This document shows positions 23,444-36,364 of a stretch of DNA of 64,000 nucleotides, one piece after another. The notes beneath the pieces were generated by a model. That model ran no database searches. It had not been told where the DNA came from and saw nothing but the letters and a program-made list of their open reading frames with translations. The DNA is taken from contig CM028330.1 in assembly GCA_016647705.1 (NCBI GenBank), positions 34,423,534 to 34,487,533 on the forward strand, read 5' to 3'. Source of the stretch: Eucommia ulmoides (Eukaryota > Streptophyta > Magnoliopsida > Garryales > Eucommiaceae). The translations under genes and the position numbers were made by a program. How positions within the stretch are numbered: the first letter of the stretch is position 1; each line of letters opens with the position of its first letter.

Positions 23444-24105
23444 GATAGCACAAAATAACGTCGCTACTTTCACCGCAAATGTACGGGTCAGATTTTAGTA
23501 GAGTGGGAAGAGTAAGGGTTGTCATATCCACAGGGATTGGTTTAGATTATCTTTGAGTACCGTAATTATTATAACCTAACTTTATTTAGGCGACAAAAAA
23601 AAAGATTTTTGTTTATAAATATAAAATACTAATCTAATTAATTAATTAAACTAATTATACTACAATACTAATATGAGACGTTTAGGGGAATGGATTATCT
23701 AGGGATTAACTTCATTTACATAAATATGTTTGATTTTGTCTAATTTACATTAACGGTATTTGACCTATTCGACAATCTCGGTATCGTAAACTCACTAACT
23801 ACCTCTCCCGAGTGTAAAGTGAATGAATATGTGACTTTGCTTCAACGCCGAAGTCCACCTCGAGCGTCTATACGACACTTGGTCGCATGAGTCCTGCCCC
23901 AACATCATGGATTGCACACTTTCTAATGCCATCCCGGGTCATTAAATCATCGTGTTGTTTTTAAACCCTAATCTGAATCTAGGGTTACCTCCCCCGAGTG
24001 TCAAATTTCGATTTCTCAGTATATCATAACAAGCATATAAAGTAAATTAAAAAACAGTAAACACAATTGAATAACAAAGAACAACCGTTAACGAAATCGA
24101 GGTTT
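23444..24105 (-). mobile_element. Athila-type LTR fragment
   Basis: The reverse complement resembles 35690-36364, the last half of the 5' LTR of the element at 34902-40282. Shared blocks are CGGGAGAGGTA, the GTGTGCAATCC(A/G)TGA type, the TCGAATAG type, and the terminal GCTA(T/C)CA. It starts TGATAGC at 23444 and stops at about 24105, where copia integrase sequence begins. The other half of the LTR and any internal region are missing, so it is a truncated relic that cuts copia element A. Confidence 0.75.
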
Positions 24106-25290
24106 CGTTAATAGCATATCTAAGGAAAATCCCATAATCTGATTTAGCTTCAAATTTACCTAGATTATCCTTGTCATTCAGAATAAAGCATTTACACCCA
24201 AATACTTTAAAGTAACAAATGTTAGGAGTCTTATCATTCCAGATTTCATATGGGGTTTTGTTAAACCCTCTACGAATCGATACCCGATTCACCACATGGC
24301 AAGCTGTACTTACTGCTTCGGCCCAAAAGTAGGTTGGTAAGTGATTGTCATTCAGCATTGTTTTGGCAATTTCTTGAAGCGTCCTGTTCTTTCTTTTCAC
24401 TACACCATTTTGTTGTGGTGATCTTGGTGCAGAGAAGTTATGAGCATAACCATGCTCATCACAGTAACTGATAACATCATCATTCTTAAACTCTCTTCCT
24501 CTATTACTACGAATATTAGTAATAGAACATTACTTCTCATTTTCAACACGTTTACAAAATTTAGCAAATACAGAAGCAACTTTACTTTTCTTAGCAAGGA
24601 AAAATACCCAGGTAAGTCTAGAATAATCATCAACAATTACGAAGGCATAAAACTTACCACCAAGACTAGAAACAGAATTTGGTCCAAATAAATCAAGATG
24701 CAACAATTCAAGACATCTAGACGTGGACGTGTGCATTTTTTTCTTAAATAATGATTTAGACTGCTTGCCTAATTGACATGCATCACATACTTTATCTTTC
24801 ACAAATTGCAAATTAGGTAGGCCACGTACGAGACTCTTCTTAGATAATTTAGAAATTAGTTTCATACTGGTATGCCCAAGTCTCCTATGCCATAACCAAC
24901 TATTTTCAGATAAAGCATTCAAACATGATAAATTTTGAGAAGTAAAATCATCAAATGAGCAGGGATAAACATTCTCAAAACGTGATGCAACTAACAAGAT
25001 ACTACTATCATGATCATTCTTAATAATGCACTTATCATGATCAAATATCACATCATAGCCCTTGTCACATAATTGACTAATACTAAGCAAATTATGTTTA
25101 AGTCCATCAACTAATAACACATCTTTAATGATAATAGTACCATTATAAATATTACCTATACTGATAATTTTACCCTTTTTGTTGTTTCCAAAGTCACATG
25201 AACTCCATCCTTAGATGTCAAAGAAGTGAATTTTGATTTATCTCTCGTCATGTGTCGAGAACAACCGCTATCTAGGAACCATTTGTTCTT
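24106..25290 (-). pseudogene. Copia A protease and integrase
   Basis: The protease active-site block FLDSGCSRHMT is readable on the minus strand at about 25240-25285. Downstream, 25120-24530 is open through the GAG-pre-integrase zinc domain (WHRRLGHTS ... CDACQLGK) and the start of the catalytic core (LLHLDLFGP, IVDDYSR). After a frame break near 24530 the C-terminal part continues at 24400-24047 (YFWAEAVSTACHVVNR). The catalytic core is therefore split, and the frame ends artificially where the LTR fragment begins. It is the best preserved integrase half in the window. Confidence 0.88.
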
Positions 25291-25629
25291 ACTTATTGAT
25301 AATTTTAAAATAACCTGCAAGGAGTACCTCAAATAGTTCCTAATTGGTACCTAATTTACGTGGATCCGATCTTGTTAGTCGGGACAATTTTAGTTCCTTT
25401 TGGAACCCAAACTTGTCTACATTTAGATATTTTAGTAAAACATTTACGAATAGTATGCCCCACAACATTACATTTAAAATATCAAACAAGATCCTTAGTT
25501 TCATAAAAGAATTTTTGAAAACGTTTTTGTTTAAAAAAATTTCTAAAATCCAATACCGACTTTATCAATAATTCCACGTGCACTTCCAAAAAGCATTTTC
25601 AAGTTATTCTCACCGCCGGTGAATTTGAG

Positions 25630-26815
25630 AACAATTGAATGTAAATCCGATATCTTGGATTTCAATTCATTGTTTTCAGATTCGTAATCCATTATTTACT
25701 TGTTTAATGTATTAATTGTACTTTGAAAGACATTTATTTTAGAACACTGGTTTTTATAATCATGCAAAAGTTCTTGATAAATATCAAATAATTTATCAAA
25801 ATCTAAAGGACAATAACTTAAACATTTTGTTACCTCACCACCAGTGGCCATTAATGCAAACATGGACAGTTCTTCACTTTCTGATTTTTTGGAGCTACTT
25901 GATTCGGTATCATCCCAAGTAACCTTCATAGACTTCTTCTTTCTCTTATTTCATTTCTTCTTCTCTTTCTTCTTTTTCTCTTTTTTTTTTATCCTTCTTC
26001 AGTTCGGGACAATCAGTTTGAAAGTGACCGATCTTGTGACAGTTGTAGAATTCCATATTGTTCATGTTGAAGTTTCTTCTCCCGCGGAATGTTCGCCGAG
26101 TCATTCTTCTAAAATTCTTTGTGAGAGGCGCCACATTTTTCGCTTACTCACTGTCAAGACTTTCATCATCACTGTCATCATCTTCTTCAATTTTCTGAGA
26201 TTTTAGTGCCAAGGATTTCCTCTTTCTATTTCTGATGTCATCCTCATATCTTTTAATCGTCGTTTTATGAGTGATCAAGTTGCCTATGAGATCATCAATT
26301 TCGTATTTGTCAAGATCTTTAGGTTCCTCAATTGCAGTCATCTTTGACTCCTATACTTTTGTCAAAGATCTTAGGACCTTTCAAACTCTATCCTCCATGG
26401 AGTATGACTTTCTAAGTTGACTCAAGTGATTACAAATATTGTTGAAACGAGTATACATCTCTTGAATCGATTCAGTTTCTTCCATTCTGAACAATTCAAA
26501 TTTTCTCATAAGAGCATTGATTTTCGATTGCTTCACTTGACTTGTCCGTTCGTGGGTAACTTGTAACTTGTCCCACATCTCCTTTACTGATTTACAACCT
26601 GAAACTCTCGAATATTCATTAGCATCCAAAGAACAAAATAAAATATTAATAGCTTGAGAGTTCATAGAAAGTTTCTGCTTATCAAAAGCAGTCAGCTGCT
26701 CTTTCATCTTCTTGACTCCGTTTTTTATTGGAACAAACGGATCATCCTCGATTATTAGCCACACATCATAATTTGTAGCATGAAGGAAAGTTATCATTCT
26801 GTCTTTCTAGAATGA
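25630..26815 (-). pseudogene. Copia A gag
   Basis: Minus-strand frames at 26797-26381, 26341-26144, 26134-25946 and 25929-25696 are parts of one gag. The capsid-like region has the MYTRFNNICNHL block. The nucleocapsid reads EFYNCHKIGHFQTDCPE, where the first zinc-ligand Cys of the CX2CX4HX4C knuckle is replaced by Phe (element B keeps it as ECFNC). Acidic and lysine-rich stretches flank the knuckle. Several stops and frame changes separate the pieces. Confidence 0.85.
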
Positions 26816-26941
26816 ATAATTTTCACCTGCAAATAATGGTGGTCGGTACATAGACTGTCCCTCAGTTAGTGTGCCTATTATGTGCGCCATGTGATCTTTA
26901 TTAGGGAAGTGTGCCGAGCTAAACTAATTTTGATACCAATT

Positions 26942-29527
26942 GTTGGCCCAGTGACCTACCCAAGAGGAGAGGTAAATTTGGTAGTATTAAAAATATCAGA
27001 ATATAACACTTCAAAAATCAAACAATTAATTTTATCCTAAAATTAATTATTATCTTTTATAGTAGCAGATTATGTATTATCAACTAGGTGCACACTCAAA
27101 CAACAAAATATAAACAATGTAAATAATGCAGCACACAGAAATTTATACTGGTTCACCAAACTACTCTTGGCTAATTTAGTCCCCCGAGCTCCGCAGAGAG
27201 TCAGACCCATTAAACTCAAGATTCCTGTAAAAGTAGGAACCAAACCCTCACAACGATTATTTTCACATGCCCAAAATCAACCTTTATAATTCTTTTTCAC
27301 AAGCTACGGAATAATCTCTATCTTTTTACCAGGCGGAAGATTAATCTAATTCTATTACAGGGAGAATCACGACCTAATTTTTTTATACCTTTGGCCCAAG
27401 AATTAAACCTCACAAAAATACGCTCCAAATATCCTTTTACCCGATAAGAATTGAACCGTTACAATTCACTTAGAAATTCAATCAAGGAAGAATTAGCACC
27501 TAATCTTTTTATACTCTAGACAAAGATCAAAACGTCAATCTTTTTACCGGAAGAGATTGAAACCAACTACCTTTGATTAGACATTCACAGTAGTATCTAA
27601 TCCGACACTCAACTCACCAATTAAAAACAATTGATAAGTGATTTTCCCTTTCAGAGCTTCTACCACCCCAGATAAATTCAAACTCAATTAATATCCTGAT
27701 ACTAGTGATAGAAAAATGAGAATTTCAAAATCTGATAAATAAAGATGGGTAGCAAGCAATTAAGCACGTAATCAGATTTTCTCAAGAAATTGTTTCAAAA
27801 ATAATTTTCAATAAAAAATTTGGAAAACAATTTCAAAGATCAAATTCCAAATACTAAATAATATAATCAAGCAATAATTAATAGTAAGTAATTTGAAAAT
27901 ATCTCACTAGGATTCCACCGAAAATATAATGATTAGCAATGAAACTTGAGATCAGTAGTAGCAATAATCCACAACAAATATTTCTTTAGAACAACTCTCA
28001 GATAAGATCTCACAATTCACTCAGTATGATTACTCTTAGAAAGTACGAGAGTTGAATAACTCAGAATAGTTTGGATTCTCTTGATTTCTGATTAATTTCA
28101 TGTGAAATCTACTAGTCTATTTAAAGCCACTTATAATCAAGCAATAATTAATAGTAAGTAATTTGAAAATATCTCACTAGGATTCCACCGAAAATATAAT
28201 GATTAGCAATGAAACTTGAGATCAGTAGTAGCAATAATCCACAACAAATATTTCTTTAGAACAACTCTCAGATAAGATCTCACAATTCACTCAGTATGAT
28301 TACTCTTAGAAAGTACGAGAGTTGAATAACTCAGAATAGTTTGGATTCTCTTGATTTCTGATTAATTTCATGTGAAATCTACTAGTCTATTTAAAGCCAC
28401 TTAAAACAAGCCTTATAACGGTTAGTTCCTATAAATCATAACATTTAATTACACCAATAGACCCTCTATATCATAATGATTCATTCCAAGTATAATTCAT
28501 TTAAAATATCTCTTAAAATATTCAATTAAGTCCTTCAAACTTTTACTCAATCTCAATTAGATAAGATTGAAAGAATTACATGTACCAACTTGAAAAATAT
28601 CAAAACTACTTGAACCATATCTATAGGGATAGTTAAATATTAATTAAATAACTCAAAACATATCAGATCCCTAAGATATCTCATATATCTTAACCATAAA
28701 ACGACTAGTAACGGCTACTTTTTGAATAAAATCCAAAATTCCATAAATCCTTAAACAGCTCCATCTGTGGACCGACCAAGAACCATCGGTCGACCGCCTA
28801 ATTCAGGATGTAGCCAAGCCAAAATCTTTTTCCCCATCGGTAGACTGCCCATCCATCACCTGTTGACTGGACGATTCAGAGAGTTTCGTAAGTCGACCTA
28901 TCCGTCGACTTAGAGATTCAGAGAGTTCATTCTCTGATCACAAGTAAACTCATCTGTCGACCTAGAGATTCAGAGACTTCTTGTTTTAAACTCAAGTCAA
29001 CCTACCTGTCGATCGAGAGATTCAGCAACTTCATTCATTAATCACTGTTCGACTTACCTGTCGACTGAGAGATGTTGAAATCCTCTCCTGAATTCGTTTT
29101 AAATCCAATTTCATCGACATTTTCGCCCCTTTAACTTATTTTTTTTCTTGGTTAGATCCACTAAATACTTAAGTTCAATTTTAGTAAATTATCTTTATTT
29201 CTTTTTCAATTATACATAGGAGCAAATAATTTAACTAATTAGGATCCTATAAAAACACACATAATTTTAAAAAAATATTTTGTGTCGTGTGTGATCCTAA
29301 CCATGATACATTAAGAGTTAGAATTTAATCTGAGTTATTTTTCCTAGGTTTTTCAATTTCTTCAAACTCTTAATCTTTCATCATCTGTGTCATCATCTTT
29401 AGTATTACCACAATATCTTCATGATAATTTTTATCACTAGAACTAATAAACTGAAACACTTAATAAAATCGTTAGTTCCACCAAAAACATCAACCTTTAA
29501 TTGTCCATCAAAATCTTAGGATCAACA
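26942..29527 (-). repeat. 5' LTR of copia element A, with an internal tandem duplication
   Basis: 2,586 bp from TGTTGGCCC to GGATCAACA as read on the + strand, matching the solo LTR at 277-2633. The extra length is due to a 270 bp tandem duplication at 27862-28401. Near 28750-29070 it contains a cluster of GTCGACC-type palindromic words, a mark of this LTR family. Confidence 0.93.
27862..28401 (-). repeat. 270 bp perfect-looking tandem duplication inside the copia A LTR
   Basis: Units 27862-28131 and 28132-28401 read identically by eye. Both begin TATAATCAAGCAATAATT and end TTTAAAGCCACT. The other LTR copies in the window have only one such segment. On the minus strand the unit includes the TTTAAATAG promoter-like word, so the duplication would double the core promoter region. 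Confidence 0.95.
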
Positions 29528-30540
29528 AGTTGTGCTTGGTCCCACCAAATATTTGACGGGAACGCTTCTCTTCAGGATGAATTCCACCACGGAGGCCAAG
29601 TTGGCCAAAGCATAGGAGTGCATGCTCTCTTCTTGGGGGATTTGGTTCACCTCTATATTTTTGAAATTTTCCAACAGTGCCTTTACCCTCCCGAGGTAAA
29701 CAGTCATGCTTGGGTCCTTAGCCGTATAATCCTCTTGACTTGAGTTACTACAAGCTGCGAGTTGCAGAAGACGTGGAGATTTTTGGCGTTAAACACTCTT
29801 GCCAGCCTACATCCGATGAAAAGAGATTTATATTCAACTTTGAAATTGGTGGCCTAAAACCCCAATCGGATGGCTACTCAATCTCTACTCAGCTCGAGGC
29901 CACCAAAACCATCACTGTCCCGCACCCTCCTACATTTGAAAAACCATCCTTAAAGAGTTGTCATTTATCTGGGCCGAGATCATCGTTCGATTCGGGATGG
30001 GATGAGGTCTTTTCTGGGACCAACGCATCTGTCGGGCTGAGATAGGTCTCTTGCCGGGTAGGGTCTTGGTCATCTGGGTTGGGCTCTTTCAGGAAGGTCA
30101 ACTCAGCAATGAAGTCGGTCAGGACTAGCCCCTTGATGGTTGTCCTGGGCCAATAGTCAATATGGAATTGGTAAAGGTTGAGGTTGTACTTCACAAGCCG
30201 ACTAGAAACATCTGGGGAGTGAAGAATTTGCCCCAAATGTTTATCAACAAGGACAACGATTATGTGCGCTTGAAAGTACTGTCTCAACTTTCTTAACACA
30301 ATGAGAAGGGCGTAGGCTAGCTTCTCAAACCACTGATATCTCTTCTCGACGTCGGTCAACACTTGGCTTGAATAATGCACCAAACCTTGGACTCCATCCT
30401 CTTCCCGGATAAGTGCCACACTGATTACGGTATCTGAAGCAGTAATGTATATGAATAATTCATCCCCATCCCTGGGGGTACTCAGCAACGGCGTCGAGGA
30501 GAGGTAAGATTTGAGCTCTTGAAAGGTGGCCTCACACTCT
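29528..30540 (-). pseudogene. Tat-like gypsy RNase H, broken
   Basis: The frame at 30488-29961 (minus) begins LFIYITASDTVISVALIRE and continues YSSQVL, YQWFEKLAYAL, which is the RNase H stretch after RT in Tat-like elements. It ends around DFIAELTF. A second short piece, 29707-29528, has the ALANLASV block (usually ADALANLAS). It is truncated at the copia A border. Confidence 0.8.
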
Positions 30541-30545
30541 GATGT

Positions 30546-31658
30546 CTATTCAAAGGTTTTATTGTCCCGTAGAATCTTGAAGAAAGTGAGGCATTTTCCC
30601 GAGAAACATGAAATAAAGCAATTTAGGGCGGCCAACCTCCCAGTGAGCATTTGTACTTCTTTTTTTGTCCGTAAAGAAACCATTCTGAGAACCACACTTA
30701 TCTGATCGGGGTTGGCATCAATGCCGCACTGGGAGACCATGTGGCCAAGGAACGTCCCTACCGAGACTCCAAAAATGCACTTGGAAGGGTTCAGCTTCAT
30801 ACGATAGGCTCGGAGTTTGTCAAAGCAATTTTGAAGATGGACGATATGATTGAATACCTCGGTGCTCTTCACGAGCATGTCATCTATATAAACTTCCATT
30901 GTTGAGTCGATCTCTTCCTTGAACATCTTATTCACGAGCCTTTGATAAGTTACCCCGGCATTGTGGAGGCTAAAGAGCATAACCTTGTAGCAGTAGATGC
31001 ATCTGTCCATAATGAACGAGGTCTTGCCCTTGTCAGAGGGGAACATGAGAATTTGATTATATCCAGCGTAAGCGTCCAGGAAGCTTAAGAGCTTGTGCCC
31101 TATTGTAGCGTCTATGACCAAATCTATCCTCAACAAATGAAAGAAATCCTTGGGGCACGCCTTATTGAGATCTTTGAAGTCCACACAGAGATACCATTTA
31201 TTCTCAGCCTTGGGGGCGAGAACGACGTTGGAGAGCCAATCGGGGAACTTGACTTCCTCCACCACGGCTGATTTCACTAACTTATCCATTTCTTGTTCAA
31301 TGATTTTCTGACGCTTCGAGTGGAATTTTCTTTTTTTCTGTCTCACAGGGGTATGATAAGGATTGGCATTGATATGGTATATGGCTATACCCAGGTTGAT
31401 CCCAAGAGGTTCGTTGTGAGACCAGGCGAACACATCGTAATTTTTCCTGAGGAGATCGATGAGTTCTTCTCGGTAGGCCATGCTGAGCTTGGCACCAATT
31501 TTGACAGTTCTCCCCTTGATGGTGGGGTGAATGGATACCTCCAAAAAATTCTCGTGGGGTATAGGACAGGGTTTCTCATCTGGGGGATCGTCAATTGGCA
31601 CGATTCCAAGATCGAATAGGGCCATTAGCTCGGTCTCACCGTTCCCGATCCTGGCCAC
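30546..31658 (-). pseudogene. Tat-like gypsy reverse transcriptase, long open fragment
   Basis: 370 codons are open on the minus strand. Order: pre-RT leader (PHENFLEVSIHPTIKGR); RT entry (YDVFAWSHNEPLGINL); fingers (WYLCVDFKDLNKACPKD); palm (FLDAYAGYNQILM; catalytic YIDD at 30879-30890); thumb (GTFLGHMVS); and connection (LTGRLAALNCF). The RT catalytic pair is kept. The frame ends near 30546 with a stop, separating it from RNase H. It is the most intact RT in the window, but with no complete element around it, it cannot act on its own. Confidence 0.88.
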
Positions 31659-31799
31659 TGATTGTTATTTCTTCTTCTCGAGAGCCCTCCTAGCGCATGA
31701 CCTGGCTACCTCCTGATCTCCTCTGACCTCTCTCACCCCCTCTTCTAGGGAGAATTTCATCAATTGGTAATAGGGGAAGACAGGACCTTCAAAGCAGCT

Positions 31800-34327
31800 A
31801 CGGTTGGTCGCTCAATAATTTCATTGTATAGAGAAGGTCAATCCACAATGAGGAACTTGGCCCAAACCGTGGCTGAGGTGGGTTTAGCACCGATCGTGAT
31901 GGGTAGGATGATCCAGCTAATAGAGCTCACAACATCCCTGTCGAAATCGATAAGAAGGGAGGTGGTGGGTTGCACGGAGCCTGAATTCACGTCCATCCTG
32001 TCGAATCCCCACTTAAAGATGATATCAACTAAACTTCCCCCATCAACAAGAATCTTTCCCACCTTGAAGTGGTTGATTAAGGCCTAAATTACCAGGACAT
32101 CATCATGAGAGGTGTGCACCCCTCTAAGGTCGGCTTTGCTGAAGGAGACAACATTGTGTATGGCAACATCAATTATTCTCACCTCGTACAAGTCCTCGTC
32201 AGCTTTATTTTTCCCTTTTTACTCGTACCTCTTTCAGGAAGAGGTCGTCTTCCCCCCTTCCCGAGATCGAGGCTGCTATGGATCACATTTATCTCGCTAT
32301 CTACCCGCAAGTCGTCATCGTATGCTTCGACTTCTCTTTTCAATGGAGGTCGGTCGTGGTTTTCTTTTCTTGGTTGTCCCTTACGCTCATCTCGGTGGCT
32401 ACCCTCCTCAAAGTTTGCGTTCTCTCTGTAGACGTAATGTCCAAGATACCCCCTTTTTATGAGGGCCTCAATCTCTTCTCGGAGCTGGAAATAATCGTCC
32501 GTACTGTGACCTTAGTCATGGTGGAATTCGCAATATTTGTTGATAGATTCCCCCATGGGTTTTCCCCTTGGAGAAGAAGCATATGGGAAAAATTCTCTTC
32601 CAGAATTTTTGGCGAAGATTGTTGCAATAGACGTTCTTAGAGGGGTCAACCCTCAGTGAGTCCCTAGGGGTGGAAGGAGTCTCCGATCCCTGGGAAGGGG
32701 TCCCAACCGACCCTCAGCCTGTAGCCTTCAGAGCCCTAAGCTTTGCTCAATATTTTCTCTGCTCGATCGTTCCTCTTATGAGTCCCTTTTCGGTCTTGCT
32801 TCACGGTGTCTCTAAGATCTGCCTCATAGAAGCTCGTACCTCTGGCCAAGGCGACAGTCAAATTAGGCATGGGTCGTGAGCACAGGTCATAAGATAACCT
32901 TCAGTGCCTTAGCCTATCAATAAAAGCATTTAAGGCTACAGAATCCAGGAGGCCTTCACAGAACAAGCTTTCCATATGGAATCTATTCACGAAATCACCC
33001 AAATTCTCTCCAATCTTCTGCTGGAGGGCAAGGACATGGGTCACAGTTTTAGGACTTCGCCTAGAGTAATTAAATCAGGTCAAGAAGAGTTGCTCGAGCT
33101 AGGAAAAAATTGAGATCAAGGCTGGGGTCAAGTCTCGAAACCAAGTATTGGCCATCCCGAAAAGGGTGAGGGAAAAAGGCTTACATCTCACTGCCATGGA
33201 GGCCGTATGCATATCCATGAAGGTGACAAAAATGGAAAGGTGATCGACGGGGTCAATAGTCCTATTGTAAGGAGCTATCTATAGGATGGAGAACCTATAC
33301 GGAACCACCTCAATCATGATCTCACTAACAAAGGGAGACCTTATCCCTGAAGGGAGTCCAACAGCCCCTCCGGAACCCCATATATGCACGAGCGCTACCT
33401 CCATTTCAGTAATGTGCTTTTTTAAGACGATCTCTTGCCTAGGCTATGCTACAACTTGGCTAGTGGCCGCTCTAGACCCCTGCCTTACGGTAGGAGGAAA
33501 GTGGGAGTCTACCTCCCGACCACGAAAAACTCTGCACTCCACATGGGTGATGCTGCTATAGGTTCTTCCTAGCTGGGGCTTGCGACGGTCCTCTATTCGG
33601 TAACCTTGGAAGGATAAATACATGGAGTTCGAAGCAGTCGGCTGGGCTAAATCCCCTTCTTGCACTGGGCGGTCGCGGGAATGAGGCTCACCTCGCGGGA
33701 TATTCCTTTGGAGTGAATCACGCAATTCGATTACTGGTGGTGTTCTTCTCCCCTTGCATACCAGAGAACTGGTCCTACCTGAGCCGAGGTCGATGTCAGG
33801 TGAGAGATGATAACTTCGAGGCAAGATTGGAATTGGCCTAGCTGGCGTTCCAAGGTATCAAGCCTTGACGTATCTGCAGCTACAAAAGTCAGGCCAATGT
33901 AAGCTCCTGAAGATGGAGCTAATGAGCCTGCCTGGTCAGCTAGGAGTATGTTTTCTTCTTCTATCAGGATGGGGATTGAGGTCCTAACATCCGGTCTGGG
34001 GACTCTTGACATCTCTATGGCCAAGTTGCTATTCACCGCGTTGTTCGGGTCTCTCGGCCGTACGGAATTACCAGACCTTGTGATCATCAAGTTTTAGCAG
34101 AGATGGGAGCTGATGATTGAAGGAAGGATTTTAGTAGCACTTCCCATAAACGGTGCCAAATTGTTGATGTCGAATTTTGGCCGACCCCAACGATATGGTC
34201 TAGTCACTATTGGCTTAAGGGTTTCTTCTCTGCTGGAGTGGAGATGGAGAGGTTTGGGATCAATCCATTCGGCCCAGGATGGGGCAGAGTTAGAGAGGTC
34301 CGAGATGGATCTCGAGCGGTAAGGCAA
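31800..34327 (-). pseudogene. Tat-like gypsy gag and protease, broken
   Basis: Minus-strand pieces at 34327-34094, 34090-33731 and 33824-33444 form the N-terminal gag region. Sequence to about 32100 reads as further gag in several frames. A protease-like piece, 32062-31838, has KILVDGGSLVDIIF, where the DGGS replaces the usual D-(S/T)-(G/S) active-site word. The order toward RT at 31658 is as expected. Many frame changes are needed, so I treat it as decayed. Confidence 0.65.
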
Positions 34328-34901
34328 GCTGGGAGTCTTCTGATTCGAGGAGAGTCTTAATCCGAGAAGGAATGAGTCCGAGATGGGACGCGCTCCAACC
34401 TATTACCTACACAAAGGACTTACCAGGATGGACTAAAAGTATCCCCTCCGACATGAGAATCAGCGCTCAGGAGAAAAATTTAACTATGCTACAATGAGAA
34501 AGCTAAGCAAATTTAGTGTACCTTTTGGCATTGGTATGCCCTCCTTTATATAGGCAATGAATTGATTAGTTTTTGGAGGATTAAGGGTTTAAGCATGGAT
34601 TAACATGCCATCCCAGTGCGTGGCCAATGAGAGGGCAAGTGGAAAGCTTAAGTCTATGGACCTAAGCTTTCTGGCCCTTTTGTTGAGGTGCTTAGCGGCG
34701 AATATCAGTAAGTGGAGAAATAGCACGTCCCATAACCCGAGAAAGACTCGTCTTGCAGCCCACGATGTGAGAAGTTTCATCTCATTCCCTTCCCGTATAG
34801 CTAGAGATGGGGAGGGGCGTTTTGTTGAGGAACTTATGGAGTTGATTTTCGAGACTAGCGGTGCCGACATAGGGAATCATGCTAAGATGGGGAGAGGTTC
34901 A

Positions 34902-36364
34902 TGATGAGTGGTTTATTTACCAACAAATCAAGTATTTTTATATTCAAATATTTGTGTGTTTTCATGCATTTTTGTTAGTTTAATATGTTTTTGTATTGTT
35001 TTCCAGGTCTATAAATAAAAAGGATACAAGATGCAAAAATAGTTCAGGTACAGTAACTTCAAGGCCATTGTTGACAATGATGCAATCCGATTTTGGAAAA
35101 TATCAAAACATGGAAGTTGTATATATATATATATATATATATCTTCGATTTCCACAGGTTTTCTAATCACTTCAATTGGAGTTCGGACAAGAAAGTTACG
35201 GCCAAAATACGAATCAAACGCCAAACACTGTCTAAAACTCGTTGCAACAAGATGAATTCTCGCTGCAGCGATATTGCTCGCTGCAACGAGATCCCATCAG
35301 TGTGTTTATTGACTTCCCATCACTGCAGCGAGCTTCTGCTCGCTGCAGCGACCAAACAACATCTGGCAATGATATTTTAAGATATTTTAGGGTATTTTGG
35401 TGTTTTAATTGATATCCACTCATTCCTACTCATACCTAGAATGTTTTTGGGTGTTTTTTGAGAGCTCAAGATCATGCCAAGTAAGAGAGTTCATAAATTG
35501 GAAAAGAGAAAACAAGATCAGAGAGGATTTTACAGACGTAAAACCATCCATTCTTCAGATATCGACTATTCTCCCTTGTTTCTCTCTTTATTTCTAAACT
35601 CTTATTGGTTGTTTGATTATGTATATATCATTTTTAGTTGAATATTTGGTTATGTTCATGAACTAAATGTTTATTGTCTAGGGATTGATATAGTTCACTA
35701 ATATACATGTTTGAGTAAATCGTTGTTTCGTTATCGGTTTTTCATCCTTACTCGATTGTGTTTACCGTTCTTTTACTTCCATATTATGTTTGTTATGATA
35801 TTATGGTTGATTTGAGAATACGGGATTTAGGACTCGGGAGAGGTAACCCTGGATTCGGATTAGGGTTTAAACACATCACGACGTTCTAATGTTTCAGGAG
35901 ATTATTAGAACGTGTGTAATCCGTGAGGTTGGGGCAAGACTCATGTAATCATTTAGATGCTAGATAGGGATATTGGTATTGACACGGTTGTATATTCATT
36001 CACTTTACACTCGGGAGAGGTAGTGAGTGAGTTTTAGACACTTAAATTGTCGAATAGATTAATGATCGTTAATGTAAACTAGACTAAATCAAACACATTT
36101 ACGTGAACGAAGTTAATCCCTAGATAATCTATTCCCATAGAATTAATTCTTAGTATTTTAGTTTAATTAATTTAGTTTAGTTTTATATTTTTAGAAAAAC
36201 TAAAAATCGGAACGCCTAAATAAAGTTCGGTTACGATAATCGCAGTACTTACCGACAATTTAATCCAATCATTGTGGATACGAAAATTCCTCACTTCCTA
36301 TACTATTAAAACTTGACTCGTATACTTGCAGTAACGTAGCAACAAAATAAATTATTCGCTACCA
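34902..36364 (+). repeat. 5' LTR of the Athila-like element
   Basis: 1,463 bp, longer than the 3' copy by ~340 bp. The extra material includes a (TA)n run near 35111-35130, and about 285 bp (35163-35450) that carries five palindromes related to TCGCTGCAGCGA (exact at 35260-35271 and 35340-35351). It also includes ~46 bp near 35850. The 3' copy lost both segments. Confidence 0.92.

Larger units (their letters stand above)
24106..29527 (-). mobile_element. Ty1/copia element A, 3' truncated
   Basis: On the minus strand: LTR (29527 to 26942), primer site, gag, protease, integrase, then truncation at 24105. The primer site directly after the LTR reads TTGGTATCAAAA on the minus strand, a variant of the initiator-Met site. 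Integrase sits before RT as in copia elements, but RT, RNase H and the 3' LTR are lost. The outer end abuts broken gypsy sequence at 29528 without a testable target duplication. Confidence 0.9.
29528..34901 (-). mobile_element. Tat-like Ty3/gypsy element, minus strand, main part
   Basis: On the minus strand the order is LTR, gag, protease, RT, RNase H. It is cut at 29528 by copia A, so integrase and the 3' LTR are lost. The LTR is split by the Athila-like insertion, and its outer piece lies at 40283-40483. RT and RNase H wording (DVFAWS, DLNKACPKD, YIDDMLVK) is of the Tat/Retand type common in plants. Many stops interrupt gag and protease, while RT has one long open stretch. Confidence 0.88.

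Noticed and set aside
31293..32640. Plus-strand frames across the Tat-like gypsy
   Set aside because: They are shadows of the minus-strand pol and gag coding and show no similarity of their own.
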